From assembly GCA_049649525.1 (NCBI GenBank), contig JBARZE010000020.1:1-64000 (forward strand): a stretch of 64,000 nucleotides of DNA, read 5' to 3'. The translations under genes were made by a program, and so were the position numbers. Shown here piece after piece: positions 9,029-18,302 of the stretch. Under the pieces are notes generated by a model, which searched no databases, was not told the origin of the DNA, and saw only the letters and a list, made by a program, of their open reading frames with translations. This stretch comes from JAAURB01 sp049649525 (lineage in GTDB: Bacteria; Cyanobacteriota; Cyanobacteriia; Cyanobacteriales; Microcoleaceae). Position 1 is the stretch's first letter. Each line of letters starts with the position of its first letter.

Positions 9029-10279
9029 TTAATTTTTAGGTTGAGGTTTGGAGTTGGGGGTTTTAACAGAATCGCGTTGAGTTCTGACCCAATCTTTTTG
9101 AGGTTTAATGAGGAAAGCAAAATATAAGGGAATCTTCCATAACACGTAGAAAGGAACTGATAATAAAGTTTTCCCAGAAATCCGCTCCCGACCAAACATT
9201 GCCCAAGCAATAACGATAGCGCTCGTCATCAACACCCCTTCAATACTCAAAAATACTGCGGGTAGCCAAATTCCTGTAATGATGCCCCACAAACCTGCAG
9301 TTCCTAGCGCGGCTAACCACAACATTACCAATAAAGACAGGGGAGGAACACATAAATCTAATGCCAAAGCGAGTAAATCCCCCCTTTGTTGCTTCAGGGC
9401 TGCTTTGATTAAACGGGGAACTTGAGTCAGCAGAGTTTGTATATGCCCATGCTCCCAGCGAGTGCGTTGACTCGTGGCTGCTTTTGTTTGTTGCGGTAAA
9501 ATCCCTGTAACCAAGGCCGAACCACAAAAGTAAGGAGGAGACTCGGCGATCGCTAAATCTAACCCCAACTGCATATCTTCTACAATATTGCCACTAGCCA
9601 GGGAGATCGTTTGTAGCGCAGACCACGGAAACGCCATGCCAGTTCCGGTTAGTAAACAAGGTTGGCCTAATTGAGCTAAACCTAAAGGACGCACTAAGTT
9701 TTTCACCAGAAAAGCCAAAGCCGAAATTGAATCTTTCGGGGTGGGGTTAGACGGGGTTTCCATTAAATAGAGTGCTTGCACCGGCTTGTCGATACGAACC
9801 GACTGTTGAGCAATTTTTTCAATGGCCCCGGCTTCAACTCGACAGTCTGCATCTACCATCACTACAACATCGGGGGGGTTAGCAGACAACTGCTGTAAAC
9901 CATAGTCTAATGCGTATCCTTTTCCCCGTTGCTCCTGGTTTTGCCGTTCTAAGACTTTTGCACCCTGTTGACGAGCAATTGCTGCGGTGTTATCTGTACA
10001 ATTATCCGCAATCACAATCAGTTGATCTGTTGCTTTAAGTTGGGGCAGTATTGCCTTTACTGTTTCGCCAATTTCTGAGGCTTCATTGTGAGCCGGAATT
10101 AGAATAAAGACTTTAATTTCTTTATCGCTTGTGTTCGTTATTAGAGAAGATGAATTCAGTTGAGACTTACCCCAAAGTGCGGCCCAACATTCCACCCACA
10201 ATACACTAATCGGCAAGGCTAGCCCTATTGCCATTCCCATCAAGACAACAGTCAATAAACCCATTGCAGGTATTTCCAT
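9029..10279 (-). CDS. Membrane family 2 glycosyltransferase (processive-type)
   Basis: 416 residues with an N-terminal membrane segment (about 10-30), a GT-A catalytic domain (FILIPAHNEA, DNCTDNT, VMVDADC) and the QRTRW motif (QxxRW class) typical of cellulose/hyaluronan-synthase-like and chitin-synthase-like family 2 enzymes, then three or so C-terminal membrane helices. It may polymerise or add sugars at the membrane. The longest frame starts at a TTG (10312), but ATG 10279 is preceded by CAGGAAA at good distance, so I use the ATG. First gene of a two-gene unit with the family 4 glycosyltransferase. Confidence 0.85.
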   Translation of the reverse strand: MEIPAMGLLTVVLMGMAIGLALPISVLWVECWAALWGKSQLNSSSLITNTSDKEIKVFILIPAHNEASEIGETVKAILPQLKATDQLIVIADNCTDNTAAIARQQGAKVLERQNQEQRGKGYALDYGLQQLSANPPDVVVMVDADCRVEAGAIEKIAQQSVRIDKPVQALYLMETPSNPTPKDSISALAFLVKNLVRPLGLAQLGQPCLLTGTGMAFPWSALQTISLASGNIVEDMQLGLDLAIAESPPYFCGSALVTGILPQQTKAATSQRTRWEHGHIQTLLTQVPRLIKAALKQQRGDLLALALDLCVPPLSLLVMLWLAALGTAGLWGIITGIWLPAVFLSIEGVLMTSAIVIAWAMFGRERISGKTLLSVPFYVLWKIPLYFAFLIKPQKDWVRTQRDSVKTPNSKPQPKN

Positions 10280-11526
10280 TACAATTTCCTGAGTAAATTT
10301 TATCAAGGACAATTGAATTGAGTCAGAGATGTTAGTCCCCTAATTTGCACCTCAGATTGACCAAGTATTCTTGATATTTTATCTCTTGATCCAATTTATC
10401 CAAAATTTCTTGGGTAATTAGGGGAAAATACTGACTTATACAGAAGCAATAGACAGAGTTTTCAATATTTCCTCGTATTATATTATAAGTTGTTGAACAC
10501 TTGCTTTTTGATGGAATCATGAAGTTTTATCAAATATTGAGGAAAAATTGAGGGATTTTATACAAGCTTTACAAAACCACCTCCATCATCGAAGCATCAT
10601 TCTTGCATCCAACGATTCACCCCAGGCAGTTAAATGATAGAATTTTAACTCACTTTTGCTAAAGGATTAAATAATAATATTATTTGATTTGAGATTTAAT
10701 AACTATTAAAAAATATTTTTTCAAATGATAAAAGTTTATTATTTTAGACCAAAATTTAATCGCTGTTTTATTTAGACATATTGATATATTTTTGACAATA
10801 TAAAAATTTTAAATTAAGGATAATACCCGACCTTAAAATTTTAAAATTATATTTTGAATTACGCTTAATGAGTAAGATTCTATTATTTTTTGGTTGTTTT
10901 AACTTGTTTATCGGAGTTTTAAGGATATTCATAAAATAAATTATAATACATTTAATAGGATTTTTGATATTTAAAATATACTGAAAAATAGTATAGCTAA
11001 AAATTTAAGCTTGATACATCAGAGGTTTAGCTATATTTTTTATGTCAGAAAATACAGTATTAGCTGATGCTAAAAACAACTCAAAAAATTACAATTTGAA
11101 TCAATATTTTTTATTGGGTTGAGCGGGACTCGATACGGTATTTGGCTCAGCAGAAATTGATATTTTGGTTGCCGGGATAGATCCAGACCCGGTTTGCTGG
11201 TAACCCCGGCAATGATACTCAATATGGAGGTCAATACAATGGCTTTGCAACATCTTTAAATCTTACAGTCTAAATTCTAATATGTTGTCGATTGAGTTGA
11301 TGCCCAGAAATGTGGGGTCTCATAGGCTCGACAGCAATCTACAAAACCCAACAACAGATATGACAATCCTTTACCGGGTGCGCTATATTAAGAAAAATAG
11401 CTCGGCATCGTTGATTGGTAAGGCTGCCATTGTACAAATTTGGTGCTGGCCCCGAAAAGACTAAGCCGATCAATCCCTGCAAAGACTCATCACTCAAGAG
11501 TCATTACTCAATGATTTAGGGAGCGG
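10280..11526. other. Long AT-rich intergenic region with a coding remnant
   Basis: About 1.2 kb between divergent halves of the first exopolysaccharide locus; promoters for both sides must be here. 10280-11040 is very AT-rich with no convincing gene (a 62-codon minus-strand frame at 10332-10520 is unsupported). The right part holds a decayed coding fragment described separately. Confidence 0.5.
11042..11272 (+). pseudogene. Decayed fragment resembling an RTX/calcium-binding repeat protein
   Basis: From an ATG at 11042 one frame reads MSENTVLADAKNN and then, past an internal TGA, AGLDTVFGSAEIDILVAG, which resembles the GxGxDxxxG nonapeptides of hemolysin-type calcium-binding repeats. After a one-base shift the reading continues as AGNPGNDTQYGGQYNGFATS and stops at about 11272. 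The stop and shift suggest a pseudogene rather than a live gene; resemblance is weak. Confidence 0.3.
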
Positions 11527-13092
11527 GTGCGATCAACTAACAGCAAATCGAGTAACCTGAAATTATTCAGGGACAAATTTTGCACGACACGACATCGGAG
11601 ATCCCAATATTTATCAGGCTCTATGTTCATCCACTCTCTCGGTTATCACTTAAGCTACTTCACTTTAATCACAGGAATCAGTCTAACGAGCACTTTACCG
11701 CTGTTGGCTCAAGACACTCCCCCAGAACCTCCACCTAACACGGCAGATTTTACCCAACTTGAGTATACTTACACTCTCGGTGCAGGCGATCGCTTGCAAA
11801 TGAGTATTTTTAATGTGGAGAAGTATACCGGAGAATATCTTGTACTCGCTGATGGTAACATTAATCTGCCCGGAGTGGGACTGGTATCAGTTCAAGGTCT
11901 AACATTACCCCAAGCTCAGGAACGAATTGCACAACGCTACAGCGCTCTACTGAAGCAACCTGTGGTGACTCTAGCTTTAGTGGGGACTCGTTCGATACAA
12001 GTTGCTATTTCCGGGGAAGTATTCCGTCCGGGGTCTTATCAGGTTAGCGAAGAACAGAATAATCAGGGCGGGGGCGGACAATTTCCTCGTTTGACCAGTG
12101 TCATTACACAAGCCGGAGGAATTACTCAAGTTGCTGATGTCACTCAAATCCAACTCCGACGCAATGCACCGAACGGAACGGTTGTCACTTTAGATTTAAG
12201 TGAATTAATTCAATTCGGGAATTTAACCCAAGATCCGATTTTAATGGATGGGGACAGTATTTATGTTCCGACTGCTATTAGTATTGACCCCATTCAAGCG
12301 CGTCAAATCATTAGTAGTAATCTGGCTCCGGCAACCAGTGAACCTGTTCAGGTGGCGGTTGTGGGAGAAGTTTATCGTCCGGGAGCTTATACAGTCGGTA
12401 CAGTCACCGGAACTGTAGATAGTGGAAATGTAGTCGGAGGATTATCAAATGCGCGAGATCAGTTTGACCCGCCGACGGTAACCCGAGCCATTCAAATCGC
12501 AGGGGGTATTCAAGATTTAGCTGATATTCGCAATATTGAAATCCGGCGAATTACCCGGACAGGCTTACAAACCATTGAAGTAAATTTGTGGGAGCTGTTA
12601 GCCAATGGTGACATTAATCAAGATATTTTCTTACAAGAAGGAGATACAATTGTCGTCCCAAAAGCAGATAAAATTGCCACAACAGAATTAGATGCACGCG
12701 CTAATGCTAACTTTTCTCCGGCAACCATTAATGTCAACGTTGTGGGAGAAGTAGTTGAACCGGGTATTGTTGAAATTCCACCGAATACACCGCTCAATCA
12801 AGCCTTACTGGCAGCAGGTGGATTTGACCGAATTCGATCCAGCGAAGGCTCAGTCCAACTAATTCGGGTCAACCCAGATGGAACAGTCACTCGACGTAAA
12901 ATTCCCATTGATTTTTCTCGGGGAATTAGTGGTAATAATAACCCGATTGTTCGGAATAATGATATTATAGTTGTAAATCGATCGATCATAACAGCTTTAT
13001 CAGATACAACTCAAGAATTGATCCGGCCACTTGAAAACTTTTTATCGTTGGCTGCTTTTTTCAGAGTATTTTTTCAAACTGATTCTAACTAA
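11527..13092 (+). CDS. Wza-like polysaccharide export outer-membrane protein (first copy)
   Basis: 521 residues. After a long basic leader and hydrophobic signal segment ending near LPLLAQD, there is a Poly_export domain (YTLGAGDRLQMSIF ... GEYLVLADGNINLPGVG, about 78-160) and three SLBB-type beta-grasp domains marked by VAISGEVFRPGSY, VAVVGEVYRPGAY and VNVVGEVVEPGI. This family forms the outer-membrane channel for capsular and exopolysaccharide in Wzx/Wzy systems. GTG 11527 follows AGGGAG closely; ATG 11623 would remove the leader and still leave a signal peptide, so either start is possible. Paralogue of the 39569-41029 gene. Followed after 231 bases by its cognate co-polymerase. Confidence 0.9.
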   Translation: MRSTNSKSSNLKLFRDKFCTTRHRRSQYLSGSMFIHSLGYHLSYFTLITGISLTSTLPLLAQDTPPEPPPNTADFTQLEYTYTLGAGDRLQMSIFNVEKYTGEYLVLADGNINLPGVGLVSVQGLTLPQAQERIAQRYSALLKQPVVTLALVGTRSIQVAISGEVFRPGSYQVSEEQNNQGGGGQFPRLTSVITQAGGITQVADVTQIQLRRNAPNGTVVTLDLSELIQFGNLTQDPILMDGDSIYVPTAISIDPIQARQIISSNLAPATSEPVQVAVVGEVYRPGAYTVGTVTGTVDSGNVVGGLSNARDQFDPPTVTRAIQIAGGIQDLADIRNIEIRRITRTGLQTIEVNLWELLANGDINQDIFLQEGDTIVVPKADKIATTELDARANANFSPATINVNVVGEVVEPGIVEIPPNTPLNQALLAAGGFDRIRSSEGSVQLIRVNPDGTVTRRKIPIDFSRGISGNNNPIVRNNDIIVVNRSIITALSDTTQELIRPLENFLSLAAFFRVFFQTDSN

Positions 13093-13323
13093 TGCTAAAG
13101 TAAAGTGAGTTAAGGTAAAGAAATCAGCATAAGGGGTGCAACAAGCTTTAAGTTAATCTATACGTCTATCGGTTAAGAGTGAAAAATACTTTAATCAGCA
13201 AAGCCACTCTTATTAGGTTAAACTTAATGATTAAAATCAATCTTTCACATCACTAATACCCTAACTTAAAGCAATTCCGAGTTTATTATATCCACTGAAG
13301 ATGTCGCAAAATTTTAGATAATC

Positions 13324-15627
13324 ATGCAGCGTGATCTTGTAGCCACTGAGTCTAATTCAATTAAAAATATATCTGTTTCAGATGATACAGAAGATTTAGC
13401 CAATTCATCACAAGGGGGATTGAATTTTCAACCCTTGCTGAGAACAATTCAACGCAAAGCATTATTGATATTAGGAATTGCGGGAATTACAACTACGCTA
13501 GCATGGCGTTTTGGAGGAGAAGTCGAACCGATTTATGCGGGTAATTTCCAAATGCTAGTTGAACCTGTGACTTCGGCCGACAAGCTATCTGATCCCTTGA
13601 CTTTAACCCGAACTCAAGGTTCTCCGAATGACAATCTGTTTAGCATTGATTATCCCACTCAGCTAGAGATACTTAAAAGTCCTGGAATACTTGATGAAAT
13701 TGTTCGAGAAGTACAAGCACAGTATCCAGACTTTCAGCTTAAAAAACTGCAGGAAAAGTTAAAAGTGGGGAGAGTAATCGGAGACAACAGACGATTTGAT
13801 ACGACAAAAATCTTAGAAATTAGCTATGAAGCGAAAGACCCAGAATTAGTTAAACTCGTTTTAGAAGCGACACAAGGCCGATACTTACGCTACAGCTTAG
13901 ATGAACGCAAAGATCGCATTAGTGAAGGGGTAAAATTCATTGACGAACAGTTACCTGCTCTGCAGCAAAGAGCCAATGAATATCAAGCACAAATTCAGAG
14001 ATTACAACAAAGTTACGAATTAATTAATCCTCAAACTCAAGCAGAGCAAGTTTATCAGCAAATTCGAGATCTCGATACGCAACGCATCACAACCCAGCGG
14101 GAGTTAGAAGAATTACGCACTCAATACCGTAACTTGCAAAATCAACTGCAATTAACACCAGAAGAAGCCATTGCCGCGTCAGCCTTGAGTGAAGATCCCA
14201 ACCGCAGTCAGCTACTGAGTAGTTTGACTGAAATTGAAAATCAAATTGCTCAGCAATCTGCTATTTACAATGAGAATACGCCAGAAATGAGGCTCCTGCG
14301 ACAGCAGCGTCAAAATATTTTGAATCTTTTAAATCAAGAAACGGGAAGAATTTTAGGAGAAAATGCTGCGAGTCGGAACTCTAATCCTTCAATTTATACC
14401 TACCAAAATTCAATCAGACAAACTCTAATCGATCAAATGGTGCAGGCTCGCAATCAAATTGCTCCACTAGAAGTTCGTTTAAATCAACTAACTTCTACAC
14501 AACAACAACTCCAATCAGAAGCAGAACGATTGCCTCAAATTAGCCGTCAGTATACAGATTTAGCTCAAAGGTTAGAGATGACGAATCAAAACCTGAATCG
14601 ATTTCTGACTCAACGAGAAAAATTACGGGTAGAAGCCGCTCAGAGTAATATTCCTTGGGAGGTGATTTCACCGCCTCAACTCGAAGTTGATGAATTGGGA
14701 GCGCCGGCATCGGTGGTTGAGGAAAGTACGCAAAAATTTATTGCAATGGGTGCTTTAGCTGGATTAGGATTGGGCGTTTTATTGGCAATTTTACTCGAAC
14801 GAGTTCATAATATTTTTTACACCACCGAAGACCTCAAAGACAGTATTCAAGTTCCTTTATTGGGAGTAATTCCTCGACAAAAAATACAGTCTTCTTTAAA
14901 TCTATTCAAGCTTCCGGGCTTAGCAGATACCAATCGGGGGAGTTACGATTATCAATCTAGTTTCATTGATGCTTTTGATTCGCTTTATGCTAATCTCAAA
15001 TTTTTACATGCTGATGCTTTAGCCCAATCAATTGCGATTTGTTCGGCTGAGTCACGCGATGGTAAATCGACTGTTGCTTTGCATCTGGCTCAAACTATCG
15101 CAAATATGGGTCAGCGAGTGTTAATTGTCGATGCAAATTTACGCCACCCTCAACTTCACAGCAGTTTAGGATTAGCCAATCAAAAAGGATTGGGTGATTT
15201 ACTGACGACTAAATTAACCCCAAGCGCTGTGATTCAACGGTCTTTAATCTCTGAAAATCTGTTTGTGTTAACAGCAGGAAATCCTAGCTTAGCTGCAATT
15301 AAATTACTGGGTTCGGGTAAAATGCAGCATATCATTCAAGAATTACGACGTACTTTTGACTTAGTTATTTATGACACACCAGAACTGAGTCAGTACACAG
15401 ATGCAACATTTTTATGCGGTCATTTAGATGGCTTAATTATGGTGGTTGGTATTGCTAAAAGTCGTAAATCTGTAGTTGAGCAAACTTTAAATCAACTCAA
15501 TACTTTTCGCTTACCTTGTCTGGGAGTTGTTGCTAATCATCTTAAGCGGCGAGCTGTCAGTACTACACCTCATCTTTCTGAACCGACTCCAGTTCACAAA
15601 ACTGAAGAGATTGAACAGATGATCTAA
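13324..15627 (+). CDS. Wzc-like polysaccharide co-polymerase / BY-kinase-type ATPase (first copy)
   Basis: 767 residues: Wzz-type N-terminal region with a first membrane segment near 50, long coiled coil (about 220-450, many Gln/Glu), second membrane segment near 470-490 (MGALAGLGLGVLLAILLE), then a bacterial tyrosine kinase-type P-loop domain. Walker A is DGKST (579-583), Walker B is FDLVIYDTPE (Asp684). The Walker A-prime motif reads VDANLR, with Asn605 where the family has Asp (DxDxR), and the C-terminus lacks the usual Tyr cluster. So chain-length control and export coupling are likely, whereas autokinase activity is doubtful. Pairs with the Wza-like gene just upstream. Confidence 0.88.
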   Translation: MQRDLVATESNSIKNISVSDDTEDLANSSQGGLNFQPLLRTIQRKALLILGIAGITTTLAWRFGGEVEPIYAGNFQMLVEPVTSADKLSDPLTLTRTQGSPNDNLFSIDYPTQLEILKSPGILDEIVREVQAQYPDFQLKKLQEKLKVGRVIGDNRRFDTTKILEISYEAKDPELVKLVLEATQGRYLRYSLDERKDRISEGVKFIDEQLPALQQRANEYQAQIQRLQQSYELINPQTQAEQVYQQIRDLDTQRITTQRELEELRTQYRNLQNQLQLTPEEAIAASALSEDPNRSQLLSSLTEIENQIAQQSAIYNENTPEMRLLRQQRQNILNLLNQETGRILGENAASRNSNPSIYTYQNSIRQTLIDQMVQARNQIAPLEVRLNQLTSTQQQLQSEAERLPQISRQYTDLAQRLEMTNQNLNRFLTQREKLRVEAAQSNIPWEVISPPQLEVDELGAPASVVEESTQKFIAMGALAGLGLGVLLAILLERVHNIFYTTEDLKDSIQVPLLGVIPRQKIQSSLNLFKLPGLADTNRGSYDYQSSFIDAFDSLYANLKFLHADALAQSIAICSAESRDGKSTVALHLAQTIANMGQRVLIVDANLRHPQLHSSLGLANQKGLGDLLTTKLTPSAVIQRSLISENLFVLTAGNPSLAAIKLLGSGKMQHIIQELRRTFDLVIYDTPELSQYTDATFLCGHLDGLIMVVGIAKSRKSVVEQTLNQLNTFRLPCLGVVANHLKRRAVSTTPHLSEPTPVHKTEEIEQMI

Positions 15628-15721
15628 TCACTACTACATTAAATCAGCAGGAAACTCTAACTTGATCCATCACACGAGTGATGTGCTTTAGATTCTGATG
15701 CCGTATTTTCTGCGATCGGAC

Positions 15722-16225
15722 TCAATCACGCTCCGCGATCGCATTTTGACAAGACCAGTCACTAGACACAAGAGAAGGCCACCCCATTCTCAATGCTTCA
15801 TGACACACGGTATGAATCGTTAATTGGCAGTCTAATAAATGCAAACTAGACTTATCTGCTTGCTTCATCCCGATTTTGGAAATCGAATCATTTTTGAATT
15901 CAATTGTACGATTACATTGAACACAAACTAAATGATGATGATGGTGGGGAAACGGTTGATTAATTTCATAATGCTTATGTCCTTCAGCAAATTCTAATTC
16001 TCGTAATATCCCCATTCTTGCCATCAATTTTAAGGTTCGATAAATGGTTGATAGGCTGATCGGTTCTCCCCGAGTTTTTAACAGGTTATAAAGATCTTCT
16101 GCACTGAGATGATCTCCCTTCGGCAGATTCTGAAAAACCTGTAAAATTGTCTCTCGTTGAGGAGTTAAGCGCCAACCTTTGTGATTGAGTTCAGAACGAA
16201 ATGACTCAGAGTTATACAGGGGCAT
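15722..16225 (-). CDS. zur: Fur-family regulator, Zur (FurB)-type
   Basis: 167 residues. DNA-binding winged helix (GWRLTPQRETILQVF, SLSTIYRTLKLMARMGI) followed by a metal-binding dimerisation domain with HKHYEINQPFPHHHHH, CVQC (Cys101, Cys104) and DCQLTIHTVC (Cys133, Cys141), the structural zinc cysteines. The wording around HHHHH and LELAEGHKHYE-type segments matches cyanobacterial FurB/Zur better than FurA or PerR. It would repress zinc uptake genes when zinc is sufficient; a znuCB transporter with a Zur-box-like site lies at 36.9-38.9 kb. The last ~18 residues are an unusual extension ending AIAERD, partly encoded by a HIP1 site. Fur or PerR cannot be excluded. Confidence 0.75.
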   Translation of the reverse strand: MPLYNSESFRSELNHKGWRLTPQRETILQVFQNLPKGDHLSAEDLYNLLKTRGEPISLSTIYRTLKLMARMGILRELEFAEGHKHYEINQPFPHHHHHLVCVQCNRTIEFKNDSISKIGMKQADKSSLHLLDCQLTIHTVCHEALRMGWPSLVSSDWSCQNAIAERD

Positions 16226-16353
16226 GACTGACTCTCAATAAAGCTTCTATATTAAAAATGATACACAAAATTTGCAGTGATTGTCAAAAAAGATTCTTAT
16301 TGAGAACGTTTAGCTATAAACTGATGAATAACGCTTTACTGTTGCTAATCTTT

Positions 16354-17037
16354 CTAAGTTTCCACCACAATAGAAGAAGATTGATTAACAGAGTTTGAAG
16401 GGGTAGAGATCAAAGGAGAACGAACGCATAGATAGAATAACGGCCCGAATAAGGGAATCAACGTTACGCCCCAAAATAAAGCCGCGCTGGTCATGTCTCG
16501 CTTTGCCATATCATCTTTAAGTATTGTTGGAAACAACAACGCCAGCAAACAGAAATCTAAACTCATAACATGAATAAATCGATCACTTTGCCACTGGGTG
16601 ACAAAATCACTCCAATTTGCGCCGAGTAAACCATAACCTGCGATTCCGACTGCAATTAAAGTTAAAATAATACCAGTGATGCGAGAATCGAGTACCTGAA
16701 TGAATCGGTCTTTAATTCCACTAAATTCTGGGTTAGGTTGACGTAAACCCAAGTAAGGCAGCAAAGCAAATGCACCGACCCCAAAAGAGGTTAATACGAA
16801 CGGCCAGGCCGCGATTCGTTGTAGCCGACCATCAGCGATCAGCACACAACTGTAGACAAGCGGCCAAACTCCCATCAAATTAAACAAAGCAACAACTATA
16901 GGGTTAATTCCATCCCAATCACCTGTTGAAAGACGTTGAATCAACTCAAATGTGTTAGGTTGGTTGGGGGGAGCAAAGCCAAAAGCATAAACAATTAATC
17001 CAATCCAAATCCCAAAAAATAAAGCCTTTTTGATCAT
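16354..17037 (-). CDS. Conserved cyanobacterial multi-spanning membrane protein, function unknown
   Basis: 227 residues from ATG 17037 with five or six hydrophobic segments (for example KKALFFGIWIGLIVYAFGFA at the N-terminus, NPIVVALFNLMGVWPLVYS, ITGIILTLIAVGIAGYGLL, ALFWGVTLIPLFGPLFYLCV near the end). The loop LPYLGLRQPN lies between. I do not recognise an enzyme motif. A longer frame from GTG 17106 adds a basic leader (MNQCWLKDKRLKR) that is unlikely in this kind of protein. Downstream of and same direction as the InrS-type regulator, 107 bases away, so it could be co-transcribed. Confidence 0.7.
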   Translation of the reverse strand: MIKKALFFGIWIGLIVYAFGFAPPNQPNTFELIQRLSTGDWDGINPIVVALFNLMGVWPLVYSCVLIADGRLQRIAAWPFVLTSFGVGAFALLPYLGLRQPNPEFSGIKDRFIQVLDSRITGIILTLIAVGIAGYGLLGANWSDFVTQWQSDRFIHVMSLDFCLLALLFPTILKDDMAKRDMTSAALFWGVTLIPLFGPLFYLCVRSPLISTPSNSVNQSSSIVVET

Positions 17038-17143
17038 AAAACTGACTATGATTTGATTAATTTTTGTTCTTTTAAGTCGCTTATCTTTCAGCCAACACTG
17101 ATTCACCTAAAACAAGTTACAATAGAATATTGTGCCAGTTAGT

Positions 17144-17497
17144 TTAAGGTAAAAATCTATCCAGTGCTGCTTTTAGAACTTCAATTTCATCATCAATATT
17201 TCCTTCTTCAGCAGCCCGCGCCACACACTCTGTTAAATGTTCATCTAATATCATTCGAGCCACCTTATCTAATGCACCCCGAATAGCAGCCAATTGAATT
17301 AAAACATCCGGACAAGGACTACTGTCTTGTACCATCCTTTTAACACCGCGAATGTGTCCCTCGACCCGAGAGAGACGGTTAACAATTTTTCGCAAAGACT
17401 CTGGGTCATGAACGTGGGTGTGAGTAGAATGTTCATGGGTATGAGTCGGTTCTGGAGATGAGGTTAGGTGTTGAGGAGTCAGATCAGATCCAATCAT
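17144..17497 (-). CDS. inrS: CsoR/RcnR-family metal sensor, InrS (nickel)-type
   Basis: 117 residues from ATG 17497. A His-rich N-terminus (about residues 19-30) leads into an all-helical DUF156 repressor domain (RKIVNRLSRVEGHIRGVKRM). Ligands seen: His30, Cys62, His87 and Cys91; their spacings (32, 25 and 4) equal those of the nickel ligands His21, Cys53, His78 and Cys82 of Synechocystis InrS. Such sensors release DNA when they bind metal and derepress an efflux gene. No exporter gene is adjacent, so the target lies elsewhere or is the gene itself. A GTG at 17557 extends the frame by 20 residues without family support. Confidence 0.75.
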   Translation of the reverse strand: MIGSDLTPQHLTSSPEPTHTHEHSTHTHVHDPESLRKIVNRLSRVEGHIRGVKRMVQDSSPCPDVLIQLAAIRGALDKVARMILDEHLTECVARAAEEGNIDDEIEVLKAALDRFLP

Positions 17498-17685
17498 TAT
17501 AGCTGTTTGCTCTATCGGGCGATACTTCGTTATTAGATTGTAGCTCAAGCAAGTCACAATACGACTGGGTCAAAATCAACGATAAGGAAGCGATCGGAAA
17601 AATACTTCATTTATCATCAGTGTGGGTTCGGTGTAATTGACTGCAGTCTCATACTTTCCCATGATTGCCTAGTATAAATTATGTT

Positions 17686-18297
17686 ATGATTGCGACAATA
17701 TTTTTAATTCACTTTTCTAGTTTACTAGGTGTCATTATTGGCAGTTTGGTATTCAATTCTGTTTTGCCTTTACCTGAAACTCGATCGCTACGGGAAAGTG
17801 AAGCACTATCACAATGTCATAATCTGCCAGTTTCGACTACAGTTTCAACAGCCTCCTCTGCCTATGGAGATCAAGGTTGTATTGCAGTAGCAGACTCTCT
17901 AGTCAATCCCTTAGTGCAGGCATTACCGAGTTATACAAATCGAGTGTTACAACGTTCTCCGGAAGTCGGGCTAGGTGAAAAATCAAATTACGTTATCTCA
18001 GCACAGGGTTTAACTCAAGCTCCGTTTTCTCTCGAGACTGAACTCGTTCAGCAAAAAGATCTTTCATCACTTTATATCATGACTCGGGAACGGCGATACC
18101 GGAATCAAACCGTCTTTAATGTCGAACGATATCATTGGTTGTTTCTACGCCACACCCCGAAAGGCTGGGAAGTGGTCAAACTCTTTTCTCAATCTGGCCC
18201 TTATCCCGGTTACAAGTTATTTCCCGACCCCTCAGATACGACAAAAGGAGCGATGGCTGAGGCAATTCGTCTCTGGTTGAGAGATTGCCAAGCGTAA
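17686..18297 (+). CDS. Conserved secreted or membrane-anchored protein, unknown function
   Basis: About 203 residues from ATG 17686 (a TTG at 17665 is also in frame). The N-terminus is a single hydrophobic segment (MIATIFLIHFSSLLGVIIGS), a signal anchor or signal peptide, followed by a soluble domain with two Cys (SQCHNL and DQGC) that could form a disulphide and a conserved-looking C-terminal part (RYHWLFLRHTPKGWEVVKLF, GYKLFPDP, AIRLWLRDC). I do not recognise a named family; the pattern is that of a cyanobacterial conserved hypothetical. Convergent with murI, six bases apart. Confidence 0.7.
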   Translation: MIATIFLIHFSSLLGVIIGSLVFNSVLPLPETRSLRESEALSQCHNLPVSTTVSTASSAYGDQGCIAVADSLVNPLVQALPSYTNRVLQRSPEVGLGEKSNYVISAQGLTQAPFSLETELVQQKDLSSLYIMTRERRYRNQTVFNVERYHWLFLRHTPKGWEVVKLFSQSGPYPGYKLFPDPSDTTKGAMAEAIRLWLRDCQA

Positions 18298-18302
18298 GCT
18301 TA

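Noticed and set aside
10332..10520. 62-codon minus-strand frame upstream of the family 2 glycosyltransferase
   Set aside because: No family resemblance; AT-rich surroundings make frames of this length likely by chance.
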